The notes: a model not told the origin generated them from the letters alone. DNA of 64,000 nt from SABI01 sp963677695 (GCA_963677695.2 CAXXUJ010000002.1:62001-126000), one strand, 5' to 3'; counted from the first letter of the stretch, positions 7,920 to 17,148 are shown. Made by a program: numbers and translations.

Positions 7920-9433
7920 ATACATCAGATTACGTACTCGAATTCGAAAACGTTACAAAAGTATTCCCTGGGGTGAAAGCCCTCGATGAGGTATCTCTTA
8001 ATCTTAAGAGGGGAGAGGTGCTCGCACTTGTAGGTGAAAACGGTGCAGGGAAGTCGACTTTGATCAACTGTATAACCGGTGTTCTTAGACCTGATGGAGG
8101 TGCCATCAAGGTAGATGGTAAAGCCGTTATTATGAAGAATCCAGAGGTTTCAAAATCTCACGGAATCAGTGTCGTTCATCAGGAAAGGAATCTCATTCCA
8201 ACGTTTGATGTCGCTGAGAATATCTTTTTTGACAAGATTGTTGGTAAAGGTACCAGAAAGATCAGCAGGAACTGGATGCATGAGCATGCGAAAGCTCTCC
8301 TTAAACAGGTGCGTCTCGATATAGCGCCTTCCGCTTCAATCGATTCTCTTTCTTCCGCACAAAAACAGCTGGTTGAAATTGCTCGTGCTCTCTCGGTCAA
8401 TTCTCATATTCTCCTCCTTGATGAACCAACTGCATCTATTTCGATAAAGGAAGCAGATATGCTCCTTGAAATACTCGCTGATCTCAGAAAAGATGGTGTA
8501 TCCATTATTTATGTCAGTCATAAACTTGAAGAAATATTCACCATTGCAGACAGAGTAAAAGTCATCAGAGATGGTAGGAATATCGGTGATGCCGTATCAA
8601 TCAAAGAGCTGGACAGAGATTCTCTAATCGAGATGATGGTAGGGAATAGGGAACTACTTCAATCATTTCCCTTTAATGATACCACGAATTCTCCAGTGGT
8701 TCTCGAAGTAGAAAATATCACATCAAAGCTCAATCCCTTCCCCGCCTCTTTCAAACTGAAGAAAGGTGAAATACTGGGGTGGTACGGACTAGTCGGTGCT
8801 GGACGAACAGAACTCGCTCGAGAACTGATAGGCATTGACCCGATCACTTCTGGAAGTATCAAAGTAGATGGATCTCAAGTACATATCCGCTCATACAATG
8901 ATGCCATCATGAAACACGGTATCTACTATATAAGCGAGAACAGAAAGGAGGAGGGGCTTTTTCTCTCCCATTCCATAGCCACTAACATATCGGCTGTAGA
9001 CCTCAGTAAAATAAAAAATAAATGGGGAATGAACTCTTTAAAGAAGGAACTTGATCTCGCAGCTACCTATGCAAAACGAGTGAACACCAAGATGCGTTCC
9101 ATAGAGGATCCGGTTATGAGCCTTTCCGGTGGAAATCAGCAGAAAGTCTGTGTTGCCAAATGTCTTATCACAGATCCTGAAATCATCATTGCAGACGAAC
9201 CGACTGTCGGTATTGATGTGAAGGCTAAAGGAGAGATTCACAAGATTCTGTACGATCTCTCTCAGGAGGGTAAATCTATTATCCTCATTTCATCTGACCT
9301 AAGAGAGCTGATTCATATGGCTGACAGGATCCTTGTCTTCAGAAACGGTTCCCTCACAGGAAGTCTTGAAAACAGTAAAGAATATGATACAACGAGCGCA
9401 GAAATAATGGATATGATTCTGGGTGATGATTGA
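7916..9433 (+). CDS. Sugar ABC transporter ATP-binding protein (RbsA/MglA type)
   Basis: A 505-residue protein with two tandem ATPase domains, the expected length for CUT2 ATPases. Domain 1 has Walker A GENGAGKST (about residues 40-48), signature SSAQKQLVEIARAL and Walker B LLLDEPTA. Domain 2 has a degenerate Walker A (GLVGAGRTEL), signature LSGGNQQKVCVAKCL and Walker B IIADEPTVGID, so only one consensus hydrolysis site is complete, as usual in this family. It powers the two preceding permeases. The ATG overlaps the permease stop. Confidence 0.95.
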   Translation: MNTSDYVLEFENVTKVFPGVKALDEVSLNLKRGEVLALVGENGAGKSTLINCITGVLRPDGGAIKVDGKAVIMKNPEVSKSHGISVVHQERNLIPTFDVAENIFFDKIVGKGTRKISRNWMHEHAKALLKQVRLDIAPSASIDSLSSAQKQLVEIARALSVNSHILLLDEPTASISIKEADMLLEILADLRKDGVSIIYVSHKLEEIFTIADRVKVIRDGRNIGDAVSIKELDRDSLIEMMVGNRELLQSFPFNDTTNSPVVLEVENITSKLNPFPASFKLKKGEILGWYGLVGAGRTELARELIGIDPITSGSIKVDGSQVHIRSYNDAIMKHGIYYISENRKEEGLFLSHSIATNISAVDLSKIKNKWGMNSLKKELDLAATYAKRVNTKMRSIEDPVMSLSGGNQQKVCVAKCLITDPEIIIADEPTVGIDVKAKGEIHKILYDLSQEGKSIILISSDLRELIHMADRILVFRNGSLTGSLENSKEYDTTSAEIMDMILGDD

Positions 9434-9653
9434 GAAAAGGAGGTAGAAAAGGAGAAGAACAATAAGAAGCAGCAGCACTATGCCGGTGGAACAGCTGAAG
9501 TGCCGTGCCTCTTACGCTATCTCGTACTGATAGGTATCAATCATAAGAGATAGGTTGAGTGTTAGGAAAAACACAACGTGAAATTCTATCGCATCAATAG
9601 TGAATGATGCAAGGTAAAACGATTTTATGTAACAATCCAAAAAAGGAGAAATC
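9434..9653 (+). promoter_or_regulatory. Structured 220-base leader of the binding-protein gene
   Basis: No gene is seen here. The stretch holds a purine-rich start, the perfect palindrome TGATAGGTATCA (9528-9539) nested in a TATCTC/GAGATA pair, a GTGTT/AACAC hairpin and a GCATCA/TGATGC hairpin. The spacer between ATPase and binding protein may hold an internal operator or mRNA-stabilising structure. No confident promoter was found. Confidence 0.35.
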
Positions 9654-10742
9654 ATGTTAAAGAAAATTTCAATCTTATTGACAGTATTAATCATTATGAG
9701 CACTTCACTTGTGTTTGCAAGCGGAGATAAAGAAGAAGCGGCAATGACACCACCTCCTGGTGTTGCTCCCGCAATAGATGTCCCTTATGGACCCACAAAC
9801 GGGAATAAGGCTGCCGATTATCAGTTCGGATTCTCATTTGGAGGAATCAACCCGTATGCTGACCCTGTTGAACCTGCAGCAACTGTTGCTGAAAAAGAAC
9901 TGGGAATCACAAAGCACATGATCATCTCAACTCCTCAGGAGTGGAATCAGAACGAACAGAACCAGCTTCTCGATGCACTTATCGCTGGTGGTGCTAAAGG
10001 TATTCAGATGATGCCTTCAGAAGCAACGGCTAGTAACGAACAGATAACAAAAATGGTCAATGCTGGAATTCCTGTAGTCTGTATGGGTGGACCTCCTGAG
10101 CTCCCTACCGATGCAACACTTACGCTTGCAACTGACGTATACCAGTCAGCTTATGATGGTACTATCGCAGTCATCGAAGCAATGGGCGGCAAGGGTAAAG
10201 TTGTTGGACTTTCTGGCGCTGTCAACGATACGAACACTCAGAAGAGATTCCAGGCAATCAAGGATGCCTGTGATACCTACCCGAACGTTGCACTCTTCCA
10301 GACCATCGGAGATATAGATAACGCTGAGGGATCAATGACAGCTATCGGAGCTCTCCTTGCAGCAAGCGGCGATGAAGTCACAGGTATGATCAGTACTGCA
10401 TACTATCCTTCAGTTGCAATGGCGAAATATCTCTCACAGGCTGAATACAGTCACATTGTTGGTGTTGGTATCGACACAGATAATGCAGTTCTGGATGCAA
10501 TCCGCGCCGGAATCCTCTATGGTACCATGTCACAGAACCCGTGGGGACAGTCTTACATTGCAACCTACACTCTGAAAATGCTTGTCGACGGGTACACCTA
10601 TAAGAGTGACCAGCCTGCAGTTATCGATTCAGGTTCATTCCTCGTTACAGCTGAAAATATTGATGAATATGATCAGCTCAAGATGGACGTAACTCATGAA
10701 ATTCTGAGCACCTGGCTCGATAGATTCAACGCTCCTAACTAA
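9654..10742 (+). CDS. Periplasmic sugar-binding protein of the ABC importer
   Basis: A 362-residue periplasmic-binding-protein-like (type 1, RbsB-like) receptor. It has a signal peptide (MLKKISILLTVLIIMSTSLVFAS, likely cleaved at FA-SG) followed by an acidic linker. The ribose-binding-like repeats show in DALIAGGAKGIQMMPSEA, VNAGIPVVCMGG and GKVVGLSGA. An AAAAGGAG site lies just upstream of the ATG. The gene is followed by a GC-rich hairpin that could make its mRNA more abundant than that of the rest of the operon. The ligand is presumably the sugar processed by the two following enzymes. Confidence 0.92.
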   Translation: MLKKISILLTVLIIMSTSLVFASGDKEEAAMTPPPGVAPAIDVPYGPTNGNKAADYQFGFSFGGINPYADPVEPAATVAEKELGITKHMIISTPQEWNQNEQNQLLDALIAGGAKGIQMMPSEATASNEQITKMVNAGIPVVCMGGPPELPTDATLTLATDVYQSAYDGTIAVIEAMGGKGKVVGLSGAVNDTNTQKRFQAIKDACDTYPNVALFQTIGDIDNAEGSMTAIGALLAASGDEVTGMISTAYYPSVAMAKYLSQAEYSHIVGVGIDTDNAVLDAIRAGILYGTMSQNPWGQSYIATYTLKMLVDGYTYKSDQPAVIDSGSFLVTAENIDEYDQLKMDVTHEILSTWLDRFNAPN

Positions 10743-10758
10743 GAGGCGTACTTTACAA

Positions 10759-10783
10759 CCCCCGGCTGCTTAGCTACCGGGGG
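10759..10783 (+). terminator. Intra-operon hairpin after the binding-protein gene
   Basis: CCCCCGG and CCGGGGG form a 7-bp GC stem extended by an inner GCT/AGC pairing, followed by AACTTTAAAAT. There is no strong T-run, so partial attenuation or 3'-end protection of the binding-protein mRNA is more likely than full termination. Confidence 0.55.
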
Positions 10784-10820
10784 AACTTTAAAATACACAT
10801 ACCATTCTCAGGAGAAAAGG

Positions 10821-11498
10821 ATGAAACGATCTGATATTAATAAAATAATACTTCGCTCGAAAGCTTTCATAGAAGGGAACGGATATAAACTTCCGCCATT
10901 CGTTCTCTGGTCTCCCCAGGAGTGGGAGACGAAAGGGCATGAATATGATGAAATCAGGGAAAATGCCCTCGGATGGGATATCACCGATTTCGGATCAGGG
11001 GATTTTACTAAAGTAGGTCTTACACTGATCACTATACGAAATGGGAACTTGAAGAAGGATGATAACCTTAAACCTTATGCAGAGAAGATCATGGTTCAGG
11101 ACGAGAACCAGGTTACTCCGATGCACTTTCATTGGAATAAGGTTGAAGATATCATCAATAGAGGCGGCGGTATCATGAAGATTCAGGTTTACAATTCCAC
11201 GAAGGATGAACAACTTGATGAAGTTTCAGATGTCACTGTTAATATCGATGGCTGCATAAAAACTGTACCTGCCGGTACGGTGCTTTCATTCCTTCCTGGG
11301 GAAAGTATCACTATCCCTTCATATCTTTATCACTCATTCTGGGCTGAAGGCGGTCCTGCGATGATCGGTGAAGTATCGAAGGTCAATGACGATAATGCAG
11401 ATAACCGGTTCCTGAACCCTGCATCAAGGTTTAGTGAAATCATTGAGGATGAACCCCCGGTGTATCTTCTTTGCAATGAATATCCAGAAGCACGGTAA
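10821..11498 (+). CDS. D-lyxose ketol-isomerase family (cupin sugar isomerase)
   Basis: A 225-residue protein matching the D-lyxose isomerase family in length and motifs. The enzyme interconverts D-lyxose and D-xylulose (side reaction mannose/fructose) using a divalent metal. The metal site is visible as His102, His104 and Glu109 in TPMHFHWNKVED and His171 in SYLYHSFWAEGG, the 3-His/1-Glu cupin arrangement. AGGAG lies upstream of the ATG. It sits between the importer and a mutarotase gene, with only three bases to the next start, indicating an aldose pathway. The exact sugar in vivo could be another 2,3-cis aldose such as mannose. Confidence 0.85.
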   Translation: MKRSDINKIILRSKAFIEGNGYKLPPFVLWSPQEWETKGHEYDEIRENALGWDITDFGSGDFTKVGLTLITIRNGNLKKDDNLKPYAEKIMVQDENQVTPMHFHWNKVEDIINRGGGIMKIQVYNSTKDEQLDEVSDVTVNIDGCIKTVPAGTVLSFLPGESITIPSYLYHSFWAEGGPAMIGEVSKVNDDNADNRFLNPASRFSEIIEDEPPVYLLCNEYPEAR

Positions 11499-11501
11499 AT
11501 C

Positions 11502-11840
11502 ATGAAGGACAAACAAGTGAAAAGGTATGGACGAATCATTGCGGTAAAAAAAGGAAAGTTTGAAGAGTATAAAAAGTACCACAGTAATGTTTGGGCTGCT
11601 CATTTAAAAAAAATAAGCGAATGCAACATTAGAAACTTTTCGATATACCATAAAGATGGTCTTCTGTTCAGCTATTTTGAATATGTGGGGGACCAATTTG
11701 AAAAAGATATGAAAGAACTCGATCAAGATCCCGTGACTGTCGAATGGATGGAGATTATGAAAAATCTCCAGGAACCCCTAGCGACTGCAGAAAAAGGTGA
11801 ATACTGGTCTCTCATGGAAGAAGTCTTTCATCTTGATTAA
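11502..11840 (+). CDS. RhaM-family sugar mutarotase
   Basis: A 112-residue small alpha/beta-barrel protein of the L-rhamnose mutarotase family, which converts alpha- and beta-anomers of a sugar. The family patterns are YGRIIAVKKGKFEEYKKYH (catalytic-type His), the VW that follows and the TVEWMEIMKNLQEPL tail. It lies three bases after the isomerase, so it likely supplies the anomer the isomerase needs. It is clearly divergent from the second copy at 61902, which is closer to canonical RhaM, and the two probably serve different sugars. It is the last gene of the operon. Confidence 0.85.
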   Translation: MKDKQVKRYGRIIAVKKGKFEEYKKYHSNVWAAHLKKISECNIRNFSIYHKDGLLFSYFEYVGDQFEKDMKELDQDPVTVEWMEIMKNLQEPLATAEKGEYWSLMEEVFHLD

Positions 11841-11869
11841 CGATGTAGATTCAATTTGATTTCGTACTG

Positions 11870-11914
11870 CATCCTTTATCAGAGTGATGATTCTGATAGA
11901 GGATGTTTTTCTTT
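11870..11914 (+). terminator. Rho-independent terminator of the first sugar operon
   Basis: A 14-bp stem (CATCCTTTATCAGA with TCTGATAGAGGATG, one wobble) with an 8-base loop is followed by TTTTTCTTT. Confidence 0.92.
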
Positions 11915-11989
11915 ATCCTGAAGGAATTACCTCCCTTGAGCATATAGAAGAGGGTCCCAGAAAAGCTAGTGCAATAATTGTTCTAAAAC

Positions 11990-12030
11990 TATATAAAAAG
12001 AATACAGCATAGATCCTACACTATGCTGTA
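11990..12030 (-). terminator. Terminator of the XRE regulator gene
   Basis: The perfect 10-bp inverted repeat TACAGCATAG/CTATGCTGTA with an 8-base loop is followed, reading the minus strand, by TTCTTTTTATA. It fits termination of the minus-strand gene at 12094-12315. An operator role is the alternative. Confidence 0.65.
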
Positions 12031-12093
12031 CATTCAAAGAGACGCAAGACGTGTTTCGACGTTGATCAACTGAGAGATCTTGCTGAAGAAAAC

Positions 12094-12315
12094 CTATGAT
12101 TCGGTAGGATAATTCTCTTCTGCGTAAATAACTACATCAGATACTTTCATTGTAAGTACCGATGCGATCTTCTCAATTGTCTCAATTCGGGGTACACATC
12201 TTCCCGATTCAATAAAATAGAGCTGACTTCTCGAAATACCTGTCCTTGCGACCAGCTTATCCTGAGAGTAGCCCCCCTTCAAACGAAGGTCCCTGATTGC
12301 TTTTCCCATATCCAT
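12094..12315 (-). CDS. Small XRE-family DNA-binding protein
   Basis: A 73-residue protein that is almost entirely one Cro/CI-type helix-turn-helix domain (IRDLRLKGGYSQDKLVARTG then ISRSQLYFIESGRCVPRIET). It has no extra effector domain. ATG at 12315 or two codons later is possible, and neither has a strong ribosome site. It stands alone between the sugar operon and the phosphate genes with its own terminator. Its target is unknown; the neighbouring palindromes are possible sites. Confidence 0.85.
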   Translation of the reverse strand: MDMGKAIRDLRLKGGYSQDKLVARTGISRSQLYFIESGRCVPRIETIEKIASVLTMKVSDVVIYAEENYPTES

Positions 12316-12442
12316 GTTATAACAATATCTTCAATGACAGATGTTGTAAAGGGCTAATTTTTGAATAAATTGAGGGGGGCTGAATAAATAATGCACATAT
12401 AATCATGCCTTACATGGTAAACATATTACCCTGGGAGGTGTT

Positions 12443-12532
12443 ATGTCTTATCCCTCGAAAGTAAAGATTCCAGTTAAACACTACCATTTAGCTCTATTGT
12501 TATATCATTTGTCCGAATCTTTTCACCTTTAA
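12443..12532 (+). CDS. Possible 29-residue small protein or leader peptide
   Basis: An open frame of 29 codons, ATG to TAA, has a strong ribosome site (GGGAGG, 4-5 bases upstream) in the otherwise gene-free 12316-12635 stretch upstream of the phosphate genes. The peptide is basic then hydrophobic (MSYPSKVKIPVKHYHLALLL). No family is recognised, and only the ribosome site supports it. Confidence 0.25.
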   Translation: MSYPSKVKIPVKHYHLALLLYHLSESFHL

Positions 12533-12635
12533 AATTAGGGGTGGCATGAGTAAATTGTGCTAAAAATAATTTTAAAATTTTAATCGGGATTAAAGGATTA
12601 TGGTACGAAAGGCGCGAAAAGCAGGGGGAGGAAGA

Positions 12636-12779
12636 ATGTACGGGCAGCTATTATCCCGTGAAGGGGATAAAGAGATCAGGATTTGCAAATCACATGGCAC
12701 TGAAGTATCATGGCAGGTGGAGGGACCGGATGAAAATTTTCAACGCAAAGAATCGGATACTTATGGTCTCCATCAGTGA
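12636..12779 (+). CDS. Possible 47-residue upstream ORF overlapping the DUF47 start
   Basis: An ATG preceded by AGGGGGAGG opens a 47-codon frame that ends at TGA 12777-12779, overlapping the first 50 bases of the DUF47 gene in another frame. The peptide begins MYGQLLSREGDKEIRICKSH and is not recognised. It could couple translation to the phosphate genes, or be a chance frame. Confidence 0.25.
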   Translation: MYGQLLSREGDKEIRICKSHGTEVSWQVEGPDENFQRKESDTYGLHQ

Positions 12780-13380
12780 GTTCCTTCAGCAGGTGAAGAG
12801 TGCGGGTGAGCTGCTCGAGCGAAGTATAGAAGAGTATCTTGTAAGTGATTATGAGAAATTCTCCCAGTCGGTGAAAGAGATACGGGAAATCGAACACGAT
12901 GCAGATGAGATACTTCAAAAAGTGAAGCATGATCTCTATGCCTACCTGCTCATTCCTGATACCAGAAGTGATGTTGATGCGCTGCTCAACCGTCTTGATG
13001 ATTTCATAGATGATACGAAACAACTCTTTGTCCTTCTTTCCTTAGAACGTCCTCACATCCCTGAGTCCGTAGTTGACCAGTTCCGTATGATCAGCGAGAA
13101 AACATTCCTCTCTGCAGAGACCCTTTTCCTTGTTGGTGATTCCTATTTCACTCATCCTCAGGAAGTACCTGAAAAAGTGAAACAGGTATTTATATGCGAG
13201 AAGGAAGTGGACAGGATTCAGGAGGAGGTGGTGGATGAGATCTACAATGGTATTCCCTCCCTCTCCCTTTCTCAGAAGATGCACGTGACAAGGTTTCTTG
13301 ACCTGATCTGCATCCTGAGTGATATCCTCGAAGAGATCGGAAAGGATCTGGTTATAAGCGCACTGAAAAGGAGTATGTGA
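12730..13380 (+). CDS. DUF47/PhoU-like phosphate transport accessory protein
   Basis: A 216-residue all-helical protein of the DUF47 family (PhoU relative), normally encoded beside Pit transporters and thought to modulate phosphate uptake. Helical heptad-like stretches with conserved acidic metal-binding-type patterns are seen (REIEHDADEILQKVKHDLYAY; LLNRLDDFIDDTKQ). ATG at 12730 has AGGTGGAGGG 5 bases upstream and gives the family length; an earlier GTG at 12658 would add 24 unconserved residues. Its end almost touches the Pit gene, so the pair is coupled. Confidence 0.9.
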   Translation: MKIFNAKNRILMVSISEFLQQVKSAGELLERSIEEYLVSDYEKFSQSVKEIREIEHDADEILQKVKHDLYAYLLIPDTRSDVDALLNRLDDFIDDTKQLFVLLSLERPHIPESVVDQFRMISEKTFLSAETLFLVGDSYFTHPQEVPEKVKQVFICEKEVDRIQEEVVDEIYNGIPSLSLSQKMHVTRFLDLICILSDILEEIGKDLVISALKRSM

Positions 13381-13382
13381 GG

Positions 13383-14408
13383 ATGGACCTCTCTCTCCTG
13401 TTATTCCTGGGAACGGCTCTGTTCATGGGATGGTCGCTCGGTGCGAACGATGCAGCGAACGTGTTCGGCACTGCGGTGGGAACGCGTATGGTCCGTTTCC
13501 GCACAGCTGCCCTTGTCTCTTCGGTGTGTGTCATCGCGGGAGCGGTGACCGCCGGGCACGGTGCAAGCGGGGGACTGAGTGAACTTGCGGTGATTGAAGA
13601 TATTCCTTCCTCAGCCATTGTCGCCCTCAGCGCGGCCCTCACTGTTCTCATGATGACCCGCTTCGCTCTTCCTGTTTCCACTTCTCAGGCGATTGTCGGG
13701 GCTCTCAGCGGGTACACACTCGCTCATTCTCTTCCACTTGATGTCTCATCGCTCTCTAAAATATGGGCGACATGGGTGTACGGACCGATCCTCGCGGGGA
13801 TCATGAGTGCAATTCTCTACCGCATCATAAAACACTGGCTGGAAGGAAGGCGAGTGCATCTCCTTGTTATCGACAAGTATAACAGGATACTCCTCATTGC
13901 CGCAGGAGCGGCAGGTTCCTACGCTCTTGGAGCGAACAATATAGCGAACGTGACAGGGGTGTTCATCCCCTCCTTTGAGAAACTCGATATCTCCCTCATA
14001 CCTTTCGCCGGTGATATTTCAACGCAGCTCTTCCTCATAGGATCGATAGCGATTGCCATAGGGATTATCACCTACTCGAAAAGGGTGATGATGAGTGTGG
14101 GAAGCCATCTCTTCCAGCTCTCACCGGTCTCTGCTTTCATCGTCGTCCTCTCCACGGCCCTTGTACTGTTTCTGTTCTCTTCTACAACGCTTCATCAGCT
14201 TTTGGTTAGCGCTCACCTGCCTGCACCTCCCCTCATTCCTGTGAGTCAGTCACAGGCCAGCGTAGGTGCCGTGATAGGGATTGCTGTGGCGAAAAAAGCA
14301 TGGTATTCGATCAATCTGAGACTTCTCGTGAAGATAGCCGCCGGCTGGGTTGCAACCCCTCTTACCGCGGCTCTTCTTTCCTATGTGATTCTTACCGTTC
14401 TTCGTTAG
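13383..14408 (+). CDS. pit: Inorganic phosphate transporter, Pit family
   Basis: About 341 residues, an integral membrane low-affinity phosphate/cation symporter. It carries the two inverted PiT signatures: GWSLGANDAANVFGTAVG near the N-terminus and GSYALGANNIANVTGVF in the second half, with about ten helices. ATG 13383 is chosen because AAAAGGAG lies 9 bases upstream; GTG at 13377 inside the previous stop region is possible. It is paired with the DUF47 gene and ends five bases before the convergent adenine deaminase stop, leaving no room for a separate terminator. Confidence 0.93.
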   Translation: MDLSLLLFLGTALFMGWSLGANDAANVFGTAVGTRMVRFRTAALVSSVCVIAGAVTAGHGASGGLSELAVIEDIPSSAIVALSAALTVLMMTRFALPVSTSQAIVGALSGYTLAHSLPLDVSSLSKIWATWVYGPILAGIMSAILYRIIKHWLEGRRVHLLVIDKYNRILLIAAGAAGSYALGANNIANVTGVFIPSFEKLDISLIPFAGDISTQLFLIGSIAIAIGIITYSKRVMMSVGSHLFQLSPVSAFIVVLSTALVLFLFSSTTLHQLLVSAHLPAPPLIPVSQSQASVGAVIGIAVAKKAWYSINLRLLVKIAAGWVATPLTAALLSYVILTVLR

Positions 14409-14413
14409 GCTTT

Positions 14414-16159
14414 TTAGCTCTCTTCTATCTCAAGGGAGACAAAGGAGAAGCTCGTCACATCGAAGAGACCCATGTCAGTGAGTTTATACCTCGGAATAAC
14501 AGGCAGTGCCATGAAACTCAGGGTCATGAACGGGTCGATATTGTCAGCCACGTGCAGTTCCTTATGAGCTGTGTTGTGCAGTCGGGAAAGTTCTGCATGA
14601 ACGTCAGGGAGACTCTCATCGCTCATCAGTCCTGCTATGGGGTGGGCGAGGGAACCGAGTACCTTCGAATCTTTTACCATGATGATACCCCCTCCCAGCT
14701 TCTTCAGCTCCAGAACTGCTGTCAGCATATCTGCATCGTTATCGCCTACCACTATGATATTGTGTGAGTCATGGGCAATGGTGGTCGCAACAGCGCCATG
14801 TCTCATTCCGTAGCCTCTGATCAGTGCCTTTCCCATATATCCCGTGGCATGATGACGTTCGATCACTGCGAGTTTGAGAATATCCTGAGACGGGTCATGC
14901 ACCCACAGTCCATCTTCTCTGCGTATGCTCGCTTCACCGGCGCCGGTGACAACTCCTCCCGGGATGATATCTATCACCCTTACATGGTCAGAGTGCAATG
15001 GAAGGGCGAAGTCTTTGATATGTAAGGGTGCTATGTTCACCGAAGCACTGACCGTTTCAGAAGAAACGGGAACAGACGGAGAGAGCATCGCCTTGCCTCT
15101 GGCCACTTCCTTCCCTCCTATGAATACTGCATCAGGCTGAAGCTCTGTTACATCGGGAGTAATGAAGAAGTCTGCACGCCTGCCGGGAGCGATCGCTCCT
15201 CTGTCTGACAGACCGTAGCAGGTCGCCGCATTGAGGGAAGCGATTCGAATCGCATCTATGGGATCCATTCCGCTGTTGATAGCCAGGACGGCATTGCAGT
15301 TGATATGACCCTCGCTGAGAATCGAGAAGGGTTGTTTGTCATCTGTACAGAAGAGACAGAAACGGAGATTCTCCTTCGTCACGCCCTTGATGAGCTCAGG
15401 AAGATCCTTACAGGCTGAACCGTAGCGGAGCATCACATACATTCCTCTCCTGATTCTATCCTTCAGTTCCTCAGGATTCGAACACTCATGATCGCTTATG
15501 ATCCCTGCAGCGCTGTAGGCATCAAGCTGAGAACCGAAAAGGGAAGGGGAATGGCCGTCAACGACCTTGCCTGCCTTTTCTGCAACCTTCAGTTTTTTCA
15601 GAACCTCTTCATCCCCATAGATGACCCCGGGGAAATTCATCATCTCTCCGAGACCAAGCACCTGCTCGAGATCGATGACACGTTCGATTGCCGCAGCATC
15701 AAGTACGGCTCCTGAGTGTTCATTATCAGTTGCCGGCACGCAGGAGGGGACCATGAAGAATATGTCGAGAGGTGTATTCGTTGCCGAAGCTATCATATAC
15801 TCAAGTCCAGCAAGACCGCTCACATTACATATCTCATGAGGGTCGGCGATAACTGTAGTTGTTCCTGCTGGAACAACCGCATCACCGAATGCAGTAGGGG
15901 AGCAGTGAGAGGATTCGATGTGTACATGAGCATCTATGAAACCGGGAACGAGGTAGGCACCCGCGGCATCAATTATCTCAAGTGCGTTGATATCATCGCT
16001 TTCTGTAAAGCCGGCTATATAGCCGTCCTTGATCAGCAGTGAGGAGGTGAAGAACTCTCCGTTGAATACATCCGCTATCTGTGCATGACGAATGCACAGA
16101 TCCGCTTCAACCCTTCCCATCGCGACATCGATGAGAGCTTGTGTCGGTCTGTTTTTCAT
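14414..16159 (-). CDS. ade: Adenine deaminase
   Basis: 581 residues, the usual size of bacterial adenine deaminase (amidohydrolase superfamily), which converts adenine to hypoxanthine plus ammonia for purine salvage. The metal-binding DAHVHIESSH, the GTTTVIADPHEI block, the HSPSLFG and SDHECSNPEE histidines, and the FCTDDKQP aspartate motif are all visible. The C-terminal adenine-deaminase-specific domain (HDSHNIIVVGDND) separates it from dihydroorotase-like relatives. It lies 38 bases downstream of gpsA on the same strand and may be cotranscribed. Confidence 0.95.
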   Translation of the reverse strand: MKNRPTQALIDVAMGRVEADLCIRHAQIADVFNGEFFTSSLLIKDGYIAGFTESDDINALEIIDAAGAYLVPGFIDAHVHIESSHCSPTAFGDAVVPAGTTTVIADPHEICNVSGLAGLEYMIASATNTPLDIFFMVPSCVPATDNEHSGAVLDAAAIERVIDLEQVLGLGEMMNFPGVIYGDEEVLKKLKVAEKAGKVVDGHSPSLFGSQLDAYSAAGIISDHECSNPEELKDRIRRGMYVMLRYGSACKDLPELIKGVTKENLRFCLFCTDDKQPFSILSEGHINCNAVLAINSGMDPIDAIRIASLNAATCYGLSDRGAIAPGRRADFFITPDVTELQPDAVFIGGKEVARGKAMLSPSVPVSSETVSASVNIAPLHIKDFALPLHSDHVRVIDIIPGGVVTGAGEASIRREDGLWVHDPSQDILKLAVIERHHATGYMGKALIRGYGMRHGAVATTIAHDSHNIIVVGDNDADMLTAVLELKKLGGGIIMVKDSKVLGSLAHPIAGLMSDESLPDVHAELSRLHNTAHKELHVADNIDPFMTLSFMALPVIPRYKLTDMGLFDVTSFSFVSLEIEES

Positions 16160-16197
16160 ATCTCCATCGTACTACAGAACAGGGGAAACCGAAACTG

Positions 16198-17148
16198 TTA
16201 AGAGACTACGGCAAGGATATAGGAGTTCAGTGATGCTCCCTCGTAGACCAGAGCATACAGAGCGTTCAGGAGGGGGAAGGACTTTTCTGTCTCTGTGTTC
16301 CTCACCAGCTCCTCAAGGAGCTTGATTGTTCTCAATCCCTCGATAACAGTTCCGCTTTGCGGGTCATTGCTGAAACCCTTTCCTATGAGGAGTCCGAGGG
16401 TTCTGTTCCTTGAAAGGTCAGTCAGGCTGGTAAGACCAAGGTCTCCGATCCCGCAGAAGTTGAAGATCGTCTCCCGGCTGCAGCCGTAGAGCTCGACCAG
16501 GTCTCTCATCTCATTGACAGCTTTCGTCATCACGAGGAAGTCTACATTCGCTGAGTTATAGCGTCCGCTGACGATACCGATGGCAATGGCATACATGTTT
16601 TTAAGGACACTCATCAGCTCTACGCCCCTGATATCGGAGGTGTAGTCGAGTGCTATGACCGTCTCTTCAAATACCTGAAGAAGACTCTCATAACAGGAGC
16701 GGTCCCCCCCTACAGTCATGCCCGAAGGGGCTCCGTTCATCAGTTCAACAGCGAAGGTCGGTCCCTTGAGCGATACCTGTTTGCTGAAGGGAATCGCATC
16801 TGTGAGGAAGGACCCGTCATCACTGAGACCCTTGGAGAGGTTGACGATGATGACATCCTCCTTGCAGAAGGGATGGATCTGGTGAGTGTAGGACTCGATC
16901 ACCTTGGATGGGATCGCAAGGAAGATATAATCTGCCTCATAGGCGCAGGAGATATCGCCGGTGGCGATGATTGATGTGTGAATATGTCTTCCGGGGAAGT
17001 ACTTGCTGTTCATATGTGATGCGTTGATATCTTCAACGACATCAGATTCTATCGAGTAGAGGGTAACTGTATTATTCTCATTCCATGCAAGGCGCTGAGC
17101 GAGAGCGGTACCGAATACACCGGCACCTGCGACAACTATATTATTCAT
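16198..17148 (-). CDS. gpsA: NAD(P)-dependent glycerol-3-phosphate dehydrogenase
   Basis: A 316-residue enzyme that makes sn-glycerol-3-phosphate from dihydroxyacetone phosphate for phospholipid synthesis. Seen: Rossmann motif GAGVFGTALA at the N-terminus, NLSKGL, LKGPTFAVEL, catalytic-lysine LKNMYAIAIG, and the C-terminal GIGDLGLTS-RNRTLG block. The start is placed at the ATG at 17148, which has GGAG six bases upstream; the ATG four codons earlier overlaps that ribosome site. It is slightly shorter than typical GpsA (about 330) but all motifs are present. Confidence 0.93.
   Translation of the reverse strand: MNNIVVAGAGVFGTALAQRLAWNENNTVTLYSIESDVVEDINASHMNSKYFPGRHIHTSIIATGDISCAYEADYIFLAIPSKVIESYTHQIHPFCKEDVIIVNLSKGLSDDGSFLTDAIPFSKQVSLKGPTFAVELMNGAPSGMTVGGDRSCYESLLQVFEETVIALDYTSDIRGVELMSVLKNMYAIAIGIVSGRYNSANVDFLVMTKAVNEMRDLVELYGCSRETIFNFCGIGDLGLTSLTDLSRNRTLGLLIGKGFSNDPQSGTVIEGLRTIKLLEELVRNTETEKSFPLLNALYALVYEGASLNSYILAVVS

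Noticed and set aside
12316..12729. c-di-GMP or other known riboswitch upstream of the phosphate genes
   Set aside because: No recognised aptamer core was seen; the region is AT-rich with only two small frames.
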